Position numbers and translations under genes: made by a program
NCBI RefSeq assembly: GCF_050947335.1
Contig: NW_027473316.1
Location: 3,410,001-3,474,000 of the forward strand
DNA length: 64,000 nt
Reading direction: 5' to 3'
DNA from: Megachile rotundata
Lineage: Eukaryota > Arthropoda > Insecta > Hymenoptera > Megachilidae
In this document: positions 27,757 through 40,599 of the stretch, in pieces
Position numbering within the stretch: the stretch's first letter is position 1
Layout of the letters: each line of letters starts with the position of its first letter
The notes under the pieces: generated by a model
Seen by the model: only the letters and a program-made list of their open reading frames with translations
Told to the model about the DNA's origin: nothing
Database searches by the model: none

Positions 27757-28442
27757 ATTGCACGATTGTGATTGTACGATTGTGATTGTACGATTGTGAT
27801 TGTACGATTGTGATTGTATGATTGTGATTGTATGATTGTGATTGTATGATAGTGGTTGTATGATTGTTTCTGTATGATTGTGATTGTATGATTGCGATTG
27901 TATGATTATGATTGTTTGATTGTGATTGTATGATTGTGATTGTGTGATTGTGATTGTGAGATTGTGATTGTATGATCGTGATTGTATGATTGTGATTGTA
28001 TGATTGTGATTGTATGATTGTGGTTGTATGATTGTGATTGTATGATTGTGATTGTATGATTGTGATTGTATGATTGTGATCGTATGATAGTGGTTGTATA
28101 ATTAAGGTTGTATGATTGTTTCTGTATGATTGTGATTTTATGATTGCGATTGTATGATTGTGATTGTATGATAGTGATCGTATGATTGTGGTTGTATAAT
28201 TAAGGTTGTCTGATTGTTTCTGTATGATTGTGATTCTTTGATTGCGATTGTATGATTGTGATTGTATGATTGTGATTGTATGATTGTGATTGTATGATTG
28301 TGATTGTATGATTGTGATTGTATGATTGTGATTGTATGATTGTGATTGTATGATTGTGATTGTATGATAGTGATCGTATGATTGTGGTTGTATAATTAAG
28401 GTTGTCTGATTGTTTCTGTATGATTGTGATTCTTTGATTGCG
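27757..28442 (+). repeat. T module, copy 2 (686 bp, CACG block of 4)
   Basis: CACG block of four units, then cassettes at 28099, 28197 and 28393 (spacing 98 and 196 bp). A private GATTTTATGATTGCG occurs near 28,136. Confidence 0.9.
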
Positions 28443-28917
28443 ATTGTATGATTGTGATTGTATGATTGTGATTGTATGATTGTGATTGTACGATTGTGAT
28501 TGTATGATTGTGATTGTATGATTGTGATTGTATGATTGTGATTGCATGATTGTGATTGTATGATTGTGATTGTATGATTGTGATTGTATGATTGTGATTG
28601 TATGATTGTGATTGTATGATTGTGATTGTATGATTGTGATTGTATGATTGTGATTGTATGATTGTAATTGTATGATTGTGATTGCATGATTGTGATTGAA
28701 TGATTGTGATTGTATGATTGTGATTGTATGATTGTGATTGTATGATTGTGATTGTATGGTAGTGATTGTATGATTGTTTCTGTATGATTGTGATTGTATG
28801 ATTGTGATTGTATGATTGTGATTGAATGATTGTGATTGTATGATTGTGATTGTATGATTGTGATTGTATGATTGTGATTGTATGATTGTGATTGTATGAT
28901 TGTGATTGTATGATAGT
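28372..28917 (+). repeat. 546-bp tandem duplication at T module 2, copy 1
   Basis: Starts at ATAGTGATCG with cassette 28393. TACGATTG at 28489 recurs at 29035 and the cassette at 28939, both 546 bp on. Confidence 0.82.
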
Positions 28918-29270
28918 GATCGTATGATTGTGGTTGTATAATTAAGGTTGTCTGATTGTTTCTGTATGATTGTGATTCTTTGATTGCGATTGTATGATTG
29001 TGATTGTATGATTGTGATTGTATGATTGTGATTGTACGATTGTGATTGTATGATTGATTGTGTGATTGTGATTGTATGATTGTGATTGCATGATTGTGAT
29101 TGTATGATTGTGATTGTATGATTGTGATTGTATGATTGTGATTGTATGATTGTGATTGTATGATTGTGATTGTATGATTGTGATTGTATGATTGTGATTG
29201 TATGATTGTGATTGTATGATTGTAATTGTATGATTGTGATTGCATGATTGTGATTGAATGATTGTGATTG
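28918..29270 (+). repeat. 546-bp tandem duplication at T module 2, copy 2
   Basis: Matches 28,372 onward, with cassette 28939 and TACGATTG 29035. It carries the 2-bp register scar at about 29,056, which the first copy lacks. Confidence 0.82.
29053..29062 (+). other. Register scar 2: 2-bp loss
   Basis: The array reads GTATGATTGATTGTGTG where GTATGATTGTGATTGTATG is expected, so two bases (GT or TG) are missing. Flanking markers confirm the shift (30796 - 21642 = 9,154 = 14 x 654 - 2). On the antisense strand the open frame continues, because every frame reads the same peptide. Confidence 0.95.
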
Positions 29271-29497
29271 TATGATTGTGATTGTATGATTGTGATTGTA
29301 TGATTGTGATTGTATGATTGTGATTGTATGATTGTGATTGTATGATTGTGATTGTATGATTGTAATTGTATGATTGTGAATGTATGATTGTGATTGTATG
29401 ATTGTGATTGTATGATTGTGATTGTATGATTGTGATTGTATGATAGTGATTGTATGATTGTTTCTGTATGATTGTGATTGTATGATTGCGATTGTAT

Positions 29498-30706
29498 GAT
29501 TATGATTGTTTGATTGTGATTGTATGATTGTGATTGTGTGATTGTGATTGTGAGATTGTGATTGTATGATCGTGATTGTATGATCGTGATTGTATGATTG
29601 TGATTGTATGATTGTGGTTGTATGATTGTGATTGTATGATTGTGATTGTATGATTGTGATTGTATGATTGTTTCTGTATGATTGTGATTGTATGATTGCG
29701 ATTGCATGATTGTGATTGTATGATTGTGATTGTATGATTGTGATTGTATGATTGTGATTGTATGATTGTGATTCTTTCATTGCGATTGTATGATTGTGAT
29801 TGTATGATTGCGATTGTATGATTATGATTGTTTGATTGTGATTGTATGATTGTGATTGTGTGATTGTGATTGTGAGATTGTGATTGTATGATCGTGATTG
29901 TATGATCGTGATTGTATGATTGTGATTGTATGATTGTGGTTGTATGATTGTGATTGTATGATTGTGATTGTATGATTGTGATTGTATGATTGTTTCTGTA
30001 TGATTGTGATTGTATGATTGTGATTGTATGATTGTGATTGCATGATTGTGATTGCATGATTGTGATTGTATGATTGTGATTGTATGATTGTGATTGTATG
30101 ATTGTGATTGTATGATTGTTTCTGTATGATTGTGATTGTATGATTGTGATTGCATGATTGTGATTGTGTGATTGTGATTGTGAGATTGTGATTGTATGAT
30201 CGTGATTGTATGATCCTTATTGTATGAATGTGATTGTATGATTGTGATTGTATGATTGTGGTTGTATGATTGTGATTGTATGATTGTGATTCTTTCATTG
30301 CGATTGTATGATTGTGATTGTATGATTGCGATTGTATGATTGTGATTGTATGATTGTGATTGTATGATTGTGATAGCATGATTGTGATTGTATGATTGTG
30401 ATTGTATGATTGTGATTGTATGATTGTGATTGTATGATTGTGACTGTATGATTGTGATTGTATGATTGTCATTGTATGATTGTGATTGTATGATTATGAT
30501 TGTATGATTGTGATTGTATGATTGTGACTGTATGATTGTGATTGTATGATTGTGATCGTATGATTGTGATTCTTTGATTGCGATTGTATGATTGTGACTG
30601 TATGATTGTGATTGTATGATTGTGATTGTATGATTATGATTGTATGATTGTGGTTGTATGATTGTCATTGTATGATTGTGATTGTATGATTATGATTGTA
30701 TGGTTG
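29498..30706 (+). repeat. R module, copy 1 of 5 (no Q after it)
   Basis: Runs from GATTATGATTGTTTG through TTTCTG and TCTTTCATTGCG units to GATAGCATG (30372), GACTG, GTCATTG and TATGGTTG. It has no TAATTAAGG cassette at all. Length 1,209 bp. The other four copies are followed by Q; this one runs into the GTAAGACTG cassette of class 1, so it marks a class junction at about 30.7 kb. Private GATCCTTATTG near 30,214. Confidence 0.88.
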
Positions 30707-30777
30707 TGATTGTATGATCGTGATTGTATGATCGTGATTGTGAGATTGTGATTGTATGATTGTGATTGTATGATTGT

Positions 30778-30838
30778 GATCGTATGATTGTGATCGTAAG
30801 ACTGTGATTGTGGGATTGCGATTGTAGGATTGTGACTG
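30778..30838 (+). repeat. GTAAGACTG cassette, copy 4 of 5
   Basis: Same order of variant units. Offset from copy 3 is 9,154 bp, or 654 units minus 2 bp, as expected from the scar near 29,056. It lies directly right of R module 1. Confidence 0.9.
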
Positions 30839-30946
30839 TATGATTGTGATTGTATGATTGCGATTGTATGATTGTGATTGTATGATTGTGATTGTATGAT
30901 TGTGATTGTATGATAGTGATTGTATGATTGTTTCTGTATGATTGGG

Positions 30947-31044
30947 ATTGTATGATCGTGATTGTATGATCGTGATTGTATGATCGTGATTGTATGATCG
31001 TGATTGTATGATCGTGATTGTATGATCGTGATTGTATGATCGTG
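30947..31044 (+). repeat. GATCGTG block, 7 units
   Basis: Seven ATTGTATGATCGTG units with the usual flanks. It ends at the left border of the 1,400-bp tandem duplication. Confidence 0.95.
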
Positions 31045-32170
31045 ATTGTATGATTGTCATTGTATGATTGTGATTGTATGATTATGATTGTATGGTTGTG
31101 ATTGTATGATCGTGATTGTATGATTGTGATGGTATGATTGTGGTTGTATAATTAAGGTTGTATGATTGTTTCTGTATGATTGTGATTGTATGATTGCGAT
31201 TGTATGATTGTGATTGTATGATTGTGATTGTATGATTGTGATTGTATGATTGTGATTGCCTGATTGTGATTGTATGATTGTGATTGTATGATTGTGATTG
31301 TATGATTGTGATTGTATGATTGTGATTGCATGATTGTGATTGTATGATTGTGTTTGTGTGATTGTGATTGTGAGATTGTGATTGTATGATCGTGATTGTA
31401 TGATTGTGATTGTATGATTGTGATTGTATGATTGTGATTCTTTCATTGCGATTGTATGATTGTGATTGTATGATTGTGATTGTATGTTTGTGATTGTATG
31501 ATTGTGATTGTATGATTGTGATGGTATGATTGTGGTTGTATAATTAAGGTTGTATGATTGTTTCTGTATGATTGTGATTGCATGATTGCGATTGTATGAT
31601 TGTGATTGTATGATTGTGATTGTATGATTGTGATTGTATGATTGTGATTGCCTGATTGTGACTGTATGATTGTGATTGTATGATTGTGATTGTATGATTG
31701 TGATTGTATGATTGTGATTGCATGATTGTGATTGTATGATTGTGATTGTATGATTGGGATTGTATGATTGTGATTGTATGATAGTGATTGTATGATTGTT
31801 TCTGTATGATTGTGATTGTATGATTGCGATTGTATGATTATGATTGTTTGATTGTGATTGTATGATTGTGATTGTGTGATTGTGATTGTGAGATTGTGAT
31901 TGTATGATCGCGATTGTATGATTGTGATTGTATGATTGTGATTGTATGATTGTGGTTGTATGATTGTGATTGTATGATTGTGATTCTTTCATTGCGATTG
32001 TATGATTGTGATTGTATGATTGTGATTGTATGATTGTGATTGTATGATTGTGATTGTATGATTGTGATTGTATGATTGTGATTGTATGATTGTGATTGTA
32101 TGATTGTGATTGTCTGATTGTGATTGTATGATTGTGATTGTATGATTGTGATTGTATGATTGTGATCGTA
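31045..32170 (+). repeat. 1,400-bp tandem duplication, copy 1
   Basis: Markers recur exactly 1,400 bp (100 units) on: cassettes 31149/32549 and 31541/32941, GTTTGTGTG 31341/32741, GACTG near 31,660/33,060 and GATTGGG near 31,754/33,154, plus the ends of the GATCGTG blocks 31044/32444. One private change: GCATGATTGCG near 31,580. Confidence 0.9.
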
Positions 32171-32332
32171 TGATTGTGATTGTATGATTGTGATTGTATG
32201 ATTGTGATTGTATGATTGTGATTGTATGATTGTGATTGTATGATTGCGATTGTATGATTGTGATTGTATGATTGTGATTGTATGATTGTGATTGTATGAT
32301 AGTGATTGTATGATTGTTTCTGTATGATTGGG

Positions 32333-32444
32333 ATTGTATGATCGTGATTGTATGATCGTGATTGTATGATCGTGATTGTATGATCGTGATTGTATGATCG
32401 TGATTGTATGATCGTGATTGTATGATCGTGATTGTATGATCGTG
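32333..32444 (+). repeat. GATCGTG block, 8 units
   Basis: Eight ATTGTATGATCGTG units, the longest block. Its end is exactly 1,400 bp from the end of the 7-unit block at 30,947-31,044, so a unit was gained or lost after or during the 1,400-bp duplication. Confidence 0.95.
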
Positions 32445-33556
32445 ATTGTATGATTGTCATTGTATGATTGTGATTGTATGATTATGATTGTATGGTTGTG
32501 ATTGTATGATCGTGATTGTATGATTGTGATGGTATGATTGTGGTTGTATAATTAAGGTTGTATGATTGTTTCTGTATGATTGTGATTGTATGATTGCGAT
32601 TGTATGATTGTGATTGTATGATTGTGATTGTATGATTGTGATTGTATGATTGTGATTGCCTGATTGTGATTGTATGATTGTGATTGTATGATTGTGATTG
32701 TATGATTGTGATTGTATGATTGTGATTGCATGATTGTGATTGTATGATTGTGTTTGTGTGATTGTGATTGTGAGATTGTGATTGTATGATCGTGATTGTA
32801 TGATTGTGATTGTATGATTGTGATTGTATGATTGTGATTCTTTCATTGCGATTGTATGATTGTGATTGTATGATTGTGATTGTATGTTTGTGATTGTATG
32901 ATTGTGATTGTATGATTGTGATGGTATGATTGTGGTTGTATAATTAAGGTTGTATGATTGTTTCTGTATGATTGTGATTGTATGATTGCGATTGTATGAT
33001 TGTGATTGTATGATTGTGATTGTATGATTGTGATTGTATGATTGTGATTGCCTGATTGTGACTGTATGATTGTGATTGTATGATTGTGATTGTATGATTG
33101 TGATTGTATGATTGTGATTGCATGATTGTGATTGTATGATTGTGATTGTATGATTGGGATTGTATGATTGTGATTGTATGATAGTGATTGTATGATTGTT
33201 TCTGTATGATTGTGATTGTATGATTGCGATTGTATGATTATGATTGTTTGATTGTGATTGTATGATTGTGATTGTGTGATTGTGATTGTGAGATTGTGAT
33301 TGTATGATCGCGATTGTATGATTGTGATTGTATGATTGTGATTGTATGATTGTGGTTGTATGATTGTGATTGTATGATTGTGATTCTTTCATTGCGATTG
33401 TATGATTGTGATTGTATGATTGTGATTGTATGATTGTGATTGTATGATTGTGATTGTATGATTGTGATTGTATGATTGTGATTGTATGATTGTGATTGTC
33501 TGATTGTGATTGTATGATTGTGATTGTATGATTGTGATTGTATGATTGTGATCGTA
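32445..33556 (+). repeat. 1,400-bp tandem duplication, copy 2
   Basis: Second copy of 31,045-32,170. At its right end GATCG stands at 33550, 1,386 bp from 32164, so one unit was lost; beyond it copy 2 continues to a cassette (33571) and copy 1 does not. Confidence 0.9.
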
Positions 33557-35072
33557 TGATTGTGGTTGTATAATTAAGGTTGTATGATTTTTTCTGTATG
33601 ATTGTGATTGTATGATTGCGATTGTATGATTGCGATTGTATGATTGTGATTGTATGATTGTGATTGTATGATTGTGATTGTATGATTGTGATTGCCTGAT
33701 TGTGATTGTATGATTGTGATTCTATGATTGTGATTGTATGATTGTGATTGTATGATTGTGATTGTATGATTGTGATTGTATGATTGTGATTGTATGATTG
33801 TGATTGTATGATTGTGATTGTATGATTGTGATCGTATGATTGTGGTTGTATAATTAAGGTTGTCTGATTGTTTCTGTATGATTGTGATTCTTTGATTGCG
33901 ATTGTATGATTGTGACTGTATGATTGTGATTGTATGATTGTGATTGTATGATTGTGATTGTATGATTGTGATTGTATGATTGTGATTGTATGATTGTGAT
34001 TGTATGATTGTGATTGTATGATTGTGATTGTATGATTGTGATTGTATGATTGTGATTGTATGATTGTGATTGTATGTTTGTAATTGTATGATTGTGATTG
34101 TATGATTGTGATTGCATGATTGTGATTGTGAGATTGGAATTGTATGATTGTGAATGTATGATTGTGATTGTATGATTGTGATTGTATGATTGTGATTGTA
34201 TGATTGTGATTGTATGATTGTGATTGCCTGATTGTGATTGTATGATTGTGATTGTATGATTGTGATTGTATGATTGTGATTGTATGATTGTGATTGTATG
34301 ATTGTGATTGTATGATTGTGATTGTATGATTGTGGTTGTATGACTGTGATTGTATGATTGTGATCGTATGATTGTGGTTGTATAATTAAGGTTGTCCGAT
34401 TGTTTCTGTATGATTGTGACTGTATGATTGTGATTGTATGATTGTCATTGTATGATTGTGATTGTATGATTATGATTGTATGATTGTGATTGTATGAATG
34501 TGATTGTATGATTGTGATTGTATGATTGTGATTGTATGATTGTGATTGTATGATTGTGATTGTATGATTGTGATTGTATGATTGTGATTGTATGATTGTG
34601 ATTGTAATATTGTGATTGTATGATTGTGATTGTATGATTGTGATTGTATGATTGTGATTGTATGATTGTGATTGTATGATTGTGATTGTATGATTGTGAT
34701 TGTGAGATTGGAATTGTATGATTGTGAATGTATGATTGTGATTGTATGATTGTGATTGTATGATTGCGATTGTATGATTGTGATTGTATGATTGTGATTG
34801 CCTGATTGTGATTGTATGATTGTGATTGTATGATTGTGATTGTATGATTGTGATTGTATGATTGTGATTGTATGATTGTGATTGTATGATTGTGATTGTA
34901 TGATTGTGATTGTATGATTGTGATTGTATGATTGTGATTGTATGATTGTGATTGTATGATTGTGGTTGTATGACTGTGATTGTATGATTGTGATCGTATG
35001 ATTGTGGTTGTATAATTAAGGTTGTCTGATTGTTTCTGTATGATTGTGACTGTATGATTGTGATTGTATGAT

Positions 35073-35968
35073 TGTCATTGTATGATTGTGATTGTATGAT
35101 TATGATTGTATGGTTGTGATTGTATGATCGTGATTGTATGATCGTGATTGTGAGATTGTGATTGTATGATAGTGATTGTATGATTGTGATTGTATGATTG
35201 TGCTTGTATGATTGTGATTGTATGATTGTGATTGTATGATAGTAATTGTATGATTGTGATCGTATGATTGTTATTGTATGATTGTGATTGTATGATTGTG
35301 ATTGTATGATTGTGATTCTTTCATTGCGATTTTATGATTGTGATTGTACGATTGTGATTGTATGATTGTGATTGTATGATTGTGATCGTATGATTGTGGT
35401 TGTATAATTAAGGTTGTATGATTGTTTCTGTATGATTGTGATTGTATGATTGCGATTGTATGATTGTGATTGTATGATTGTGATTGTATGATTGTGATCG
35501 CATGATTGTGATTCTTTGATTGCGATTGTATGATTGTGATTGTATGATTGTGATTGTATGATTGTGATTGTATGATTGTGATTGTATGATTGTGATTGTA
35601 TGATTGTGATTGCATGTTTGTGATTGTATGATTGTGATTGTATGATTGTGATTGTGAGATTGGAATTGTATGATTGTGAATGTATGATTGTGATTGTATG
35701 ATTGTGATTGTATGATTGTGATTGTATGATTGTGATTGTATGATTGTGATTGCCTGATTGTGATTGTATGATTGTGATTGTATGATTGTGATTGTATGAT
35801 TGTGATTGTATGATTGTGATTGTATGATTGTGATTGTATGATTGTGATTGTATGATTGTGGTTGTATGACTGTGATTGTATGATTGTGATCGTATGATTG
35901 TGGTTGTATAATTAAGGTTGTCCGATTGCTTCTGTATGATTGTGACTGTATGATTGTGATTGTATGAT
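35073..35968 (+). repeat. 938-bp tandem duplication, copy 1
   Basis: Offset 938 bp (67 units): cassettes 35405/36343 and 35909/36847, GATTGGAATTG 35658/36596, GATCGCATG near 35,498/36,436. Antisense readings 35,271-35,615 and 36,209-36,553 are the same. Confidence 0.9.
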
Positions 35969-36010
35969 TGTGATTGTATGATTATGATTGTATGATTGTG
36001 GTTGTATGAT

Positions 36011-36906
36011 TGTCATTGTATGATTGTGATTGTATGACTATGATTGTATGGTTGTGATTGTATGATCGTGATTGTATGATCGTGATTGTGAGATTGTGAT
36101 TGTATGATAGTGATTGTATGATTGTGATTGTACGATTGTGCTTGTATGATTGTGATTGTATGATTGTGATTGTATGATAGTAATTGTATGATTGTGATCG
36201 TATGATTGTTATTGTATGATTGTGATTGTATGATTGTGATTGTATGATTGTGATTCTTTCATTGCGATTTTATGATTGTGATTGTACGATTGTGATTGTA
36301 TGATTGTGATTGTATGATTGTGATCGTATGATTGTGGTTGTATAATTAAGGTTGTATGATTGTTTCTGTATGATTGTGATTGTATGATTGCGATTGTATG
36401 ATTGTGATTGTATGATTGTGATTGTATGATTGTGATCGCATGATTGTGATTCTTTGATTGCGATTGTATGATTGTGATTGTATGATTGTGATTGTATGAT
36501 TGTGATTGTATGATTGTGATTGTATGATTGTGATTGTATGATTGTGATTGCATGTTTGTGATTGTATGATTGTGATTGTATGATTGTGATTGTGAGATTG
36601 GAATTGTATGATTGTGAATGTATGATTGTGATTGTATGATTGTGATTGTATGATTGTGATTGTATGATTGTGACTGTATGTTTGTGATTGCCTGATTGTG
36701 ATTGTATGATTGTGATTGTATGATTGTGATTGTATGATTGTGATTGTATGATTGTGATTGTATGATTGTGATTGTATGATTGTGATTGTATGATTGTGGT
36801 TGTATGACTGTGATTGTATGATTGTGATCGTATGATTGTGGTTGTATAATTAAGGTTGTCCGATTGCTTCTGTATGATTGTGACTGTATGATTGTGATTG
36901 TATGAT
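36011..36906 (+). repeat. 938-bp tandem duplication, copy 2
   Basis: Second copy of 35,073-35,968. Private changes: ATGACTATG near 36,036 (ATGATTATG in copy 1), GTACG near 36,130 and a GACTGTATGTTTG near 36,673. Confidence 0.9.
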
Positions 36907-37974
36907 TGTCATTGTATGATTGTGATTGTATGATTATGATTGTATGATTGTGATTGTATGATTGTGATTGTATGATTGTGATTGTATGATTGTGATTGTA
37001 TGATTGTGATTGTATGATTGTGATTGTATGATTGTGATTGTATGATTGTGATTGTATGATTGTGATTGTATGATTGTGATTGTATGATTGTGATTGTATG
37101 ATTGTGATTGTATGATTGTGATTGTATGTTTGTGATTGTATGATTGTGATTGTATGATTGTGATTGTATGATTGTGATTGTGAGATTGGAATTGTATGAT
37201 TGTGAATGTATGATTGTGATTGTATGATTGTGATTGTATGATTGTGATTGTATGATTGTGATTGTATGATTGTGATTGCCTGATTGTGATTGTATGATTG
37301 TGATTGTATGATTGTGATTTTATGATTGTGATTGTATGATTGTGATTGTATGATTGTGATTGTATGATTGTGATTGTATGATTGTGATTGTATGATTGTG
37401 ATTGTATGATTGTGATTGTATGATTGTGATTGTATGATTGTGATTGTATGATTGTGGTTGTATGACTGTGATTGTATGATTGTGATCGTATGATTGTGCT
37501 TGTATAATTAAGGTTGTCTGATTGTTTCTGTATGATTGTGACTGTATGATTGTGATTGTATGATTGTCATTGTATGATTGTGATTGTATGATTATGACTG
37601 TATGATTGTGATTGTATGATTGTGATTGTATGATTGTGATTGTATGATTGTTATCGTATGATTGTGATTCTTTGATTGCGATTGTATGATTGTGACTGTA
37701 TGATTGTGATTGTATGATTGTGATTGTATGATTATGATTGTATGATTGTGGTTGTATGATTGTCATTGTATGATTGTGATTGTATGATTATGATTGTATG
37801 ATTGTGATTGTATGATAGTGATTGTATGATTGTTTCTGTATGATTGTGATTGTATGATTGCGATTGTATGATTATGATTGTATGATTGTGATTGTATGAT
37901 TGTGATTGTATGATTGTGATTGTATGATTGTGATTGTATGATTGTGATTGTATGATTGTGATTGTATGATTGTG

Positions 37975-38590
37975 ATTGCACGATTGTGATTGTACGATTG
38001 TGATTGTACGATTGTGATTGTATGATTGTGATTGTATGATTGTGATTGTATGATTGTGATTGTATGATTGTGATTGTATGATAGTGGTTGTATGATTGTT
38101 TCTGTATGATTGTGATTGTATGATTGCGATTGTATGATTATGATTGTTTGATTGTGATGGTATGATTGTGATTGTGTGATTGTGATTGTGAGATTGTGAT
38201 TGTATGATCGTGATTGTATGATTGTGGTTGTATGATTGTGATTGTATGATTGTGATTGTATGATTGTGATTGTATGATTGTGATCGTATGATAGTGGTTG
38301 TATAATTAAGGTTGTATGATTGTTTCTGTATGATTGTGATTGTATGATTGCGATTGTATGATTGTGATTGTATGATAGTGATCGTATGATTGTGGTTGTA
38401 TAATTAAGGTTGTCTGATTGTTTCTGTATGATTGTGATTCTTTGATTGCGATTGTATGATTGTGATTGTATGATTGTGATTGTATGATTGTGATTGTATG
38501 ATTGTGATAGTATGATAGTGATCGTATGATTGTGGTTGTATAATTAAGGTTGTCTGATTGTTTCTGTATGATTGTGATTCTTTGATTGCG
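37975..38590 (+). repeat. T module, copy 3 (616 bp, CACG block of 3)
   Basis: CACG block of three units, then cassettes at 38303, 38401 and 38541 (spacing 98 and 140 bp). Private GATGGTATG near 38,157. No E module lies on its left. Confidence 0.9.
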
Positions 38591-38916
38591 ATTGTATGAT
38601 TGTGATTGTATGATTGTGATTGTATGATTGTGATTGTATGATTGTGATTGTATGATTGTGATTGTATGATTGTGATTGCATGATTGTGGTTGTATGATTG
38701 TGATTGTATGATTGTGATTGTATGATTGTGATTGTATGATTGTGATTGTATGATTGTGATTGTATGATTGTGATTGTATGATTGTGATTGTATGATTGTA
38801 ATTGTATGATTGTGATTGCATGATTGTGATTGAATGATTGTGATTGTATGATTGTGATTGTATGATTGTGATTGTATGATTGTGATTGTATGATAGTGAT
38901 TGTATGATTGTTTCTG

Positions 38917-39191
38917 TATGATTGTGATTGTATGATTGTGATTGTATGATTGTGATTGTATGATTGTGATTGTATGATTGTGATTGTATGATTGTGATTG
39001 TATGATTGTGATTGTATGATTGTGATTGTATGATTGTGATTGTATGATTGTGATTGTATGATTGTGATTGTATGATTGTGATTGTATGATTGTGATTGTA
39101 TGATTGTGATTGTATGATTGTGATTGTATGATTGTGATTGTATGATTGTGATTGTATGATTGTGATTGTATGATTGTGATTGTATGATTGT
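38917..39191 (+). repeat. Pure consensus run, about 275 bp
   Basis: Between TTTCTG (38911) and GATTGTAATTG; same length as the run at 43,929-44,203. Confidence 0.9.
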
Positions 39192-39311
39192 AATTGTATG
39201 ATTGTGAATGTATGATTGTGATTGTATGATTGTGATTGTATGATTGTGATTGTATGATTGCGATTGTATGATTATGATTGTATGATTGTGATTGTATGAT
39301 TGTGATTGTGT

Positions 39312-39514
39312 GATGGTGATTGTGAGATTGTGATTGTATGATCGTGATTGTATGATCGTGATTGTGAGATTGTGGTTGTATGATTGTGATTGTATGATTG
39401 TGTTTGTATGATAGTAATTGTATGATTGTGATAGTATGATTGCGATTGTATGATTGTGATTGTATGATTGTGATTGTATGATTGTGATCGTATGATTGTG
39501 ATCCTTTGATTGCG
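39312..39514 (+). repeat. E module, copy 3 of 5
   Basis: Same order and the same 188-bp spacing. It begins the complete E-T-R-Q run at 39.3-43.2 kb. Confidence 0.92.
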
Positions 39515-39807
39515 ATTGTATGATTGTGATTGTATGATTGTGATTGTATGATTGTGATTGTATGATTGTGATCGTATGATTGTGATTGTATGATTGTGAT
39601 TGTATGATTGCGATTGTATGATTGTGATTGTATGATTGTGATTGTATGATTGTGATTGTATGATTGTGATTGTGTGATTGTGATTGTGAGATTGTGATTG
39701 TATGATCGTGATTGTATGATTGTGATTGTATGATTGTGATTGTATGATTGTGGTTGTATGATTGTGATTGTATGATTGTGATTGTATGATTGTGATTGTA
39801 TGATTGT

Positions 39808-40130
39808 GATCGTATGATAGTGGTTGTATAATTAAGGTTGTATGATTGTTTCTGTATGATTGTGATTGTATGATTGCGATTGTATGATTGTGATTGTATG
39901 ATAGTGATCGTATGATTGTGGTTGTATAATTAAGGTTGTCTGATTGTTTCTGTATGATTGTGATTCTTTGATTGCGATTGTATGATTGTGATTGTATGAT
40001 TGTGATTGTATGATTGTGATTGTATGATTGTGATTGTATGATTGTGATTGTATGATAGTGATCGTATGATTGTGGTTGTATAATTAAGGTTGTCTGATTG
40101 TTTCTGTATGATTGTGATTCTTTGATTGCG
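39808..40130 (+). repeat. T module, headless copy
   Basis: The cassette triplet 39829, 39927 and 40081 (98 and 154 bp) with GATCGTATGATAGTGGTTG at its left, but no CACG block: about 300 bp of the usual left part is missing, while the E module 3 lies just upstream. Confidence 0.85.
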
Positions 40131-40599
40131 ATTGTATGATTGTGATTGTATGATTGTGATTGTATGATTGTGATTGTATGATTGTGATTGTATGATTGTG
40201 ATTGTATGATTGTGATTGTATGATTGTGATTGCATGATTGTGATTGTATGATTGTGATTGTATGATTGTGATTGTATGATTGTGATTGTATGATTGTGAT
40301 TGTATGATTGTGGTTGTATGATTGTGATTGTATGATTGTGATTGTATGATTGTGATTGTATGATTGTGATTGTATGATTGTGATTGTATGATTGTGATTG
40401 TATGATTGTGATTGTATGATTGTGATTGTATGACTGTGATTGTATGATTGTGATTGTATGATTGTAATTGTATGATTGTGAATGTATGATTGTGATTGTA
40501 TGATTGTGATTGTATGATTGTGATTGTATGATTGTGATTGTATGATAGTGATTGTATGATTGTTTCTGTATGATTGTGATTGTATGATTGCGATTGTAT

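Larger units (their letters stand above)
1828..37208 (+). repeat. GATTGGAATTG / GTGAATG cassette family, 15 copies, left part only
   Basis: GATTGGAATTG followed by TATGATTGTGAATG marks 15 loci: 1828, 8660, 9220, 11866, 12412, 18580, 19224, 20568, 23774, 24334, 34132, 34706, 35658, 36596 and 37184. All have the same 14-bp phase. I saw none to the right of 37.2 kb, where the sister form with GTAATTG before GTGAATG is found instead (for example near 39,187, 40,462, 44,202, 52,740, 54,058, 59,349; also 3,659 and 27,290). The pair therefore separates two HOR classes. 'GTGAATG' is rarely seen without one of the two partners. Confidence 0.85.
33557..37974 (+). repeat. Class 1 (beta) segment with 938-bp duplication
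   Basis: Carries cassettes 33571, 33851, 34383, 35013, 35405, 35909, 36343, 36847 and 37505 and GATTGGAATTG at 34132, 34706, 35658, 36596 and 37184. It ends where the first CACG block of T copy 3 begins. No gene or unique DNA seen. Confidence 0.78.
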
